Below, one piece after another: positions 61,540 to 64,000 of a stretch of DNA of 64,000 nt. The notes beneath the pieces were generated by a model. That model searched no databases. It had not been told where the DNA came from and saw only the letters and a list, made by a program, of their open reading frames with translations. Position 1 is the stretch's first letter, and each line of letters opens with the position of its first letter. The DNA lies in the NCBI GenBank assembly GCA_963775625.1, contig CAVZJM010000002.1, positions 372,001 through 436,000 of the forward strand, read 5' to 3'. Source of the DNA: JAIBJN01 sp963775625. GTDB lineage: Bacteria; Actinomycetota; Thermoleophilia; Gaiellales; Gaiellaceae. The position numbers were made by a program, and so were the translations under genes.

Positions 61540-63359
61540 GGCAGCCTTCCCTCCAGCGCGTCCACGAGCGGCGGCAGCGTGTCGCGCCAGTCGCCGACGA
61601 CGCCGACGTCTGCGTGCTCGAAGATCGGCGCCTTCTCGTTCGCGTTGAGGGCGACGATGACGCCGGCCTTGACCGAGCCGACCATGTGCTCGAACGCGCC
61701 GCGGACGCCGATCTCGAGGAGCAGGCGGGGGGCGACCGCACGTCCCGTGAGGCCGATCTGGCGGTTCTTGGGGAGCCAGCCGGCGTCCGTGACGTCGCGG
61801 CTCCCGGCCACGGCGGCGCCGAGGCGGGCCGCCTGGGCCTCGATCTCCGCCAGCGCCTCCGGCCCGCCGACGCCCTTCCCCACGCAGAGGCACACGGCGG
61901 CGGCGTCGAGCTCGTAGCCGGCGGTGGAGTGGTCGTGCTCGCGGGCGACGAGGCGGGTCCGCGGCTCGGGAAGATCGCCCACTGGTCGCTCGACGAGCTC
62001 TGCCTCGGCGTCGTCACGCGGCTCCACCGGCACGAACATCCCCGGGCGAACCGTCGCGAGCTGCGGCGTGGTGGCGCCCATGATCACGGAGACGATGTTG
62101 CCGCCGTAGGCAGGCTTGTACTGGATCAGCCGCCCCGCCCGATCGATGCCGAGGTCGACGCAGTCGCCGGTCATTCCCAGCTCGAGCTCGCCGGCGACGC
62201 GGGGGCCGTAGTCGCGGCCCTGTGCCGTGGAGGGGATCAGGAGCACGTGGGGCCGCTCGTCCTCGACGACCCGGCGAAGCGCGGCGGCGAAGGTCTCCGG
62301 ATGGTAGTCGGCCAGGCGCGCGTCGTCGACGATGACGACGCGCTCGGCGCCGTGGCGGGCCGACTCGCGCGCCACGTCTCCGAGGTCGCTGCCGAGGATC
62401 AGCGCGACGTTGCTCCCGCCCAGCTTCCCGGCGAGCTCGCGGCCCTTGCCCAGAAGCTCGAGCGAGAGACGACGCGGAGCGCCTTCGACGAGCTCGACGA
62501 CGCTCCAGCAGTCGTAGCTCCGCCCCGGCTCCGCGCCGAGGCGCTCGGGCTTCTCCCACGCGGAGGTGGGCGATCCCCCGGCCTCGGTCAGCAGCTCGAG
62601 GATGCGCCTGGCGGCCTGTTCGGAGCCGGCGACGATCTCGCCGTGCCGGTCGGGCGTGACGTCCTTGACCGCGAGGACGCGCGTCGGAGAGCCGGTCTGG
62701 CCGAAGCGGCGATCGTCCTCCTCGACGTCGCCGACGAGGTCGGCGGCCGACCACACGCTGATCCGCCCCTCCGTTGCGGTCGCCTCCACATCCCGCTTCG
62801 CCGGCCAGATGCCTTCGTTGATCCCCTCGGTCACCGAGACCACGGCCGGGAGATCGAGCTCGTAGGTGTCGTAGCCCTCGTCGGTCTCGCGCCGAGCGCG
62901 CAGGGCGGCGCCGGCGGGCTCCAGCCGATCGACGTTCGTGAGCTGTCTCCAGCCGAGAAACGCCCCGACCTCGGGCGGCACCTGCCAGGTTTCCGAGTCG
63001 ACGGTCTTGCGGCCGCAGAGGACGAGGTCGGCGCCTTCCTTCTCGACCGCGAGGGCGAGCGTGCGCGAGGTGCCGATCGTGTCCGCGACCGCGAAGACCC
63101 TGTCGTTCAGGTGAATCGCCCGGTCGGCGCCCATGGCCAGGGTCATCCGCAGCGCTTCCTCGGCCTGCGGTGGGCCCATCGTCATGGTCACGACCTCGCC
63201 GCCGTGCGCGTCGCGGAGGCGGATCGCCGCCGTGACGGCGTAGACGTCGAATTCGTTCAGATCGAGCGGCACGCCCTCGCGCACCAGCCGCCTCGTCTCC
63301 GGGTCGAGCCGCACGTGCTGCGGGCTCGGCACCTGCTTCACGAGGACGACGATCTTCAC
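61536..63359 (-). CDS. Electron-transfer flavoprotein, beta and alpha subunits fused
   Basis: 607 residues. Residues 1-255 match EtfB: VVLVKQVPSPQ, NEFDVYAVTAAIRLRDAHGGEV, RKTVDSETWQVPPEVGAFLG and LPAVVSVTEGINEG. Residues about 285-607 match EtfA, ending with the FAD-binding block GLTGRAVAPRLLLEIG, GAFEHMVGSVKAGVIVALN and APIFEHADVGVVGDW. It shuttles electrons from acyl-CoA or other dehydrogenases to the quinone pool. GTG 63359 follows TAGGCT by 6 bp. Only one chain is encoded, whereas ETF is usually two genes. Confidence 0.92.
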   Translation of the reverse strand: MKIVVLVKQVPSPQHVRLDPETRRLVREGVPLDLNEFDVYAVTAAIRLRDAHGGEVVTMTMGPPQAEEALRMTLAMGADRAIHLNDRVFAVADTIGTSRTLALAVEKEGADLVLCGRKTVDSETWQVPPEVGAFLGWRQLTNVDRLEPAGAALRARRETDEGYDTYELDLPAVVSVTEGINEGIWPAKRDVEATATEGRISVWSAADLVGDVEEDDRRFGQTGSPTRVLAVKDVTPDRHGEIVAGSEQAARRILELLTEAGGSPTSAWEKPERLGAEPGRSYDCWSVVELVEGAPRRLSLELLGKGRELAGKLGGSNVALILGSDLGDVARESARHGAERVVIVDDARLADYHPETFAAALRRVVEDERPHVLLIPSTAQGRDYGPRVAGELELGMTGDCVDLGIDRAGRLIQYKPAYGGNIVSVIMGATTPQLATVRPGMFVPVEPRDDAEAELVERPVGDLPEPRTRLVAREHDHSTAGYELDAAAVCLCVGKGVGGPEALAEIEAQAARLGAAVAGSRDVTDAGWLPKNRQIGLTGRAVAPRLLLEIGVRGAFEHMVGSVKAGVIVALNANEKAPIFEHADVGVVGDWRDTLPPLVDALEGRLP

Positions 63360-63460
63360 GCCGGGAGCCTATCCACACGTTCCCCACCTCCTGAGGCCAT
63401 GGGCTCGCGAGTCACGCCGGCGTCGCAGAGCAGCGGTGGCGTCCCCGCCGGCCACGCCCA

Positions 63461-63497
63461 GGGTCTGACCCCTGACACGTCTGCGGGGGGCACGTGT
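63461..63497. repeat. Short palindromic intergenic segment between rarA and the fused ETF gene
   Basis: GGGTC-T-GACCC (63461-63471) is followed by an ACACGT ... ACGTGT stem (63475-63480 with 63492-63497) around a G-rich loop. The segment lies in a 149-bp gap between rarA and the ETF gene. GGGTCTGACCCC-type sequences resemble intergenic repeats in high-GC genomes, but only one copy was seen in this window. Confidence 0.4.
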
Positions 63498-63508
63498 GGA
63501 TGCCGGGA

Positions 63509-64000
63509 CTACTCGCCCGGCGGCTCGTAGTAGCGGCGGCCCTTGACCTGGTCCGGGAGGTGGTCGACGTCGTAGCCGGCCGGGTTGTCGGGCGGATAGA
63601 CGTAGCCCTCGCCGTGGCCCAGCTTCCTCGCGCCGCGATAGCTCGTGTCGCGGAGCGACTTGGGAGGGCGAACGGCGCCCTGCTCTCGCACGTCGCGCCG
63701 GGCGGCGCCGATCGCCCTCACGACCGCGTTCGACTTCGGCGCCGTCGCCAGGTAGATGGTCGCGTGCGCGAGGTTGAGCTGCGCCTCGGGGAGGCCGACG
63801 TGCTCGACGGCATGTGCTGCCGCCGTCGCCACGAGCAGGGCCTGCGAGTCGGCCATGCCGATGTCCTCCGACGCGTGGACGATCAGCCTGCGGGCGATGA
63901 AGCGGGGATCCTCCCCGCCCTCCAGCATCGCCGCGAGGTAGTAGAGCGCCGCGTCGGGGTCGGAGCCGCGGATGGACTTGATGAAGGCCGAGGTGAAGTC
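63509..64000 (-). CDS. rarA: Replication-associated recombination protein A (RarA/MgsA), C-terminal part
   Basis: 163 codons before the window edge; the N-terminal AAA+ part lies outside. The visible C-terminal MgsA domain includes FIKSIRGSDPDAALYYLAAMLEGGEDPRFIARRLI, HASEDIGMADSQAL, LPEAQLNLAHATIYLATAPKSN and the ending DHLPDQVKGRRYYEPPGE. RarA acts at stalled forks with the sliding clamp. Translation start is not visible. Confidence 0.93.
   Translation of the reverse strand, partial: DFTSAFIKSIRGSDPDAALYYLAAMLEGGEDPRFIARRLIVHASEDIGMADSQALLVATAAAHAVEHVGLPEAQLNLAHATIYLATAPKSNAVVRAIGAARRDVREQGAVRPPKSLRDTSYRGARKLGHGEGYVYPPDNPAGYDVDHLPDQVKGRRYYEPPGE

Overview
The window is about 64 kb of very GC-rich chromosome carrying a replication-origin gene block. 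On the minus strand it reads dnaA, dnaN, recF, a DciA-like gene, gyrB and gyrA. Diverging from dnaA on the plus strand are rpmH, rnpA, yidD, yidC, jag, rsmG, parA and parB. Codon bias, GTG-rich starts, the futalosine-type prenyltransferase, actinobacterial signalling families and trehalose genes suggest a deep-branching high-GC actinobacterium, most likely class Thermoleophilia. That placement is inference from gene content. I see no phage, insertion sequence, plasmid or CRISPR array.

Layout. 1-6.4 kb (minus): ECF sigma factor, then fabZ-fabH-fabD-fabG-fabF, a HAD dehalogenase-like gene and a zinc-ribbon arginase cut by the window edge. 6.4-12.5 kb: birA, a frame-disrupted secreted amidase, an nfeD/slipin pair and a galT-like gene. 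12.5-27 kb: the origin block, ending in a tRNA-Ile that overlaps parB. 27-39 kb: bifunctional nuclease, chorismate mutase, CPBP protease, a PLP enzyme of the cystathionine family, a binding-protein lipoprotein, MscS channel, class A PBP, a GT87-like membrane glycosyltransferase, moeA and a membrane M28 peptidase. 39-48 kb: response regulator/histidine kinase/HtrA, an orphan DNA methyltransferase, an RsbW-like kinase, two trehalose glycosyltransferases, and an autoregulated-looking HTH/retropepsin pair. 48-57 kb: a tight run from moaC and moaB through a UbiA-type prenyltransferase, ccmA-B-C-D, a CcsA/HemX-like protein and hemA-hemC-hemD to a SAM hydroxide adenosyltransferase and a methyltransferase. 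57-64 kb: a Vps62-domain membrane protein, tRNA-Phe, arginase, alpha/beta hydrolase, a fused electron-transfer flavoprotein, and rarA cut by the window edge.

Recurring themes. (1) Genes are densely coupled through 4-bp NTGA stop/start overlaps, mostly GTGA. In three the overlap is CTGA, and several coupled genes have no ATG, GTG or TTG that preserves their conserved N-terminus. (2) Many first-in-operon genes have a TANNNT hexamer 6-10 bp before the start codon, the layout of leaderless mRNAs. (3) Four genes are broken or altered by what looks like a one-base insertion, all in the same frame direction. (4) Short repeats are inserted at gene ends: an ~80-bp element in two copies, each starting at the stop codon of a neighbouring gene, and a hairpin unit flanked by a 25-bp duplication at the gyrB/gyrA junction. 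(5) Twin perfect operators overlap a leaderless promoter ahead of the HTH/retropepsin pair.
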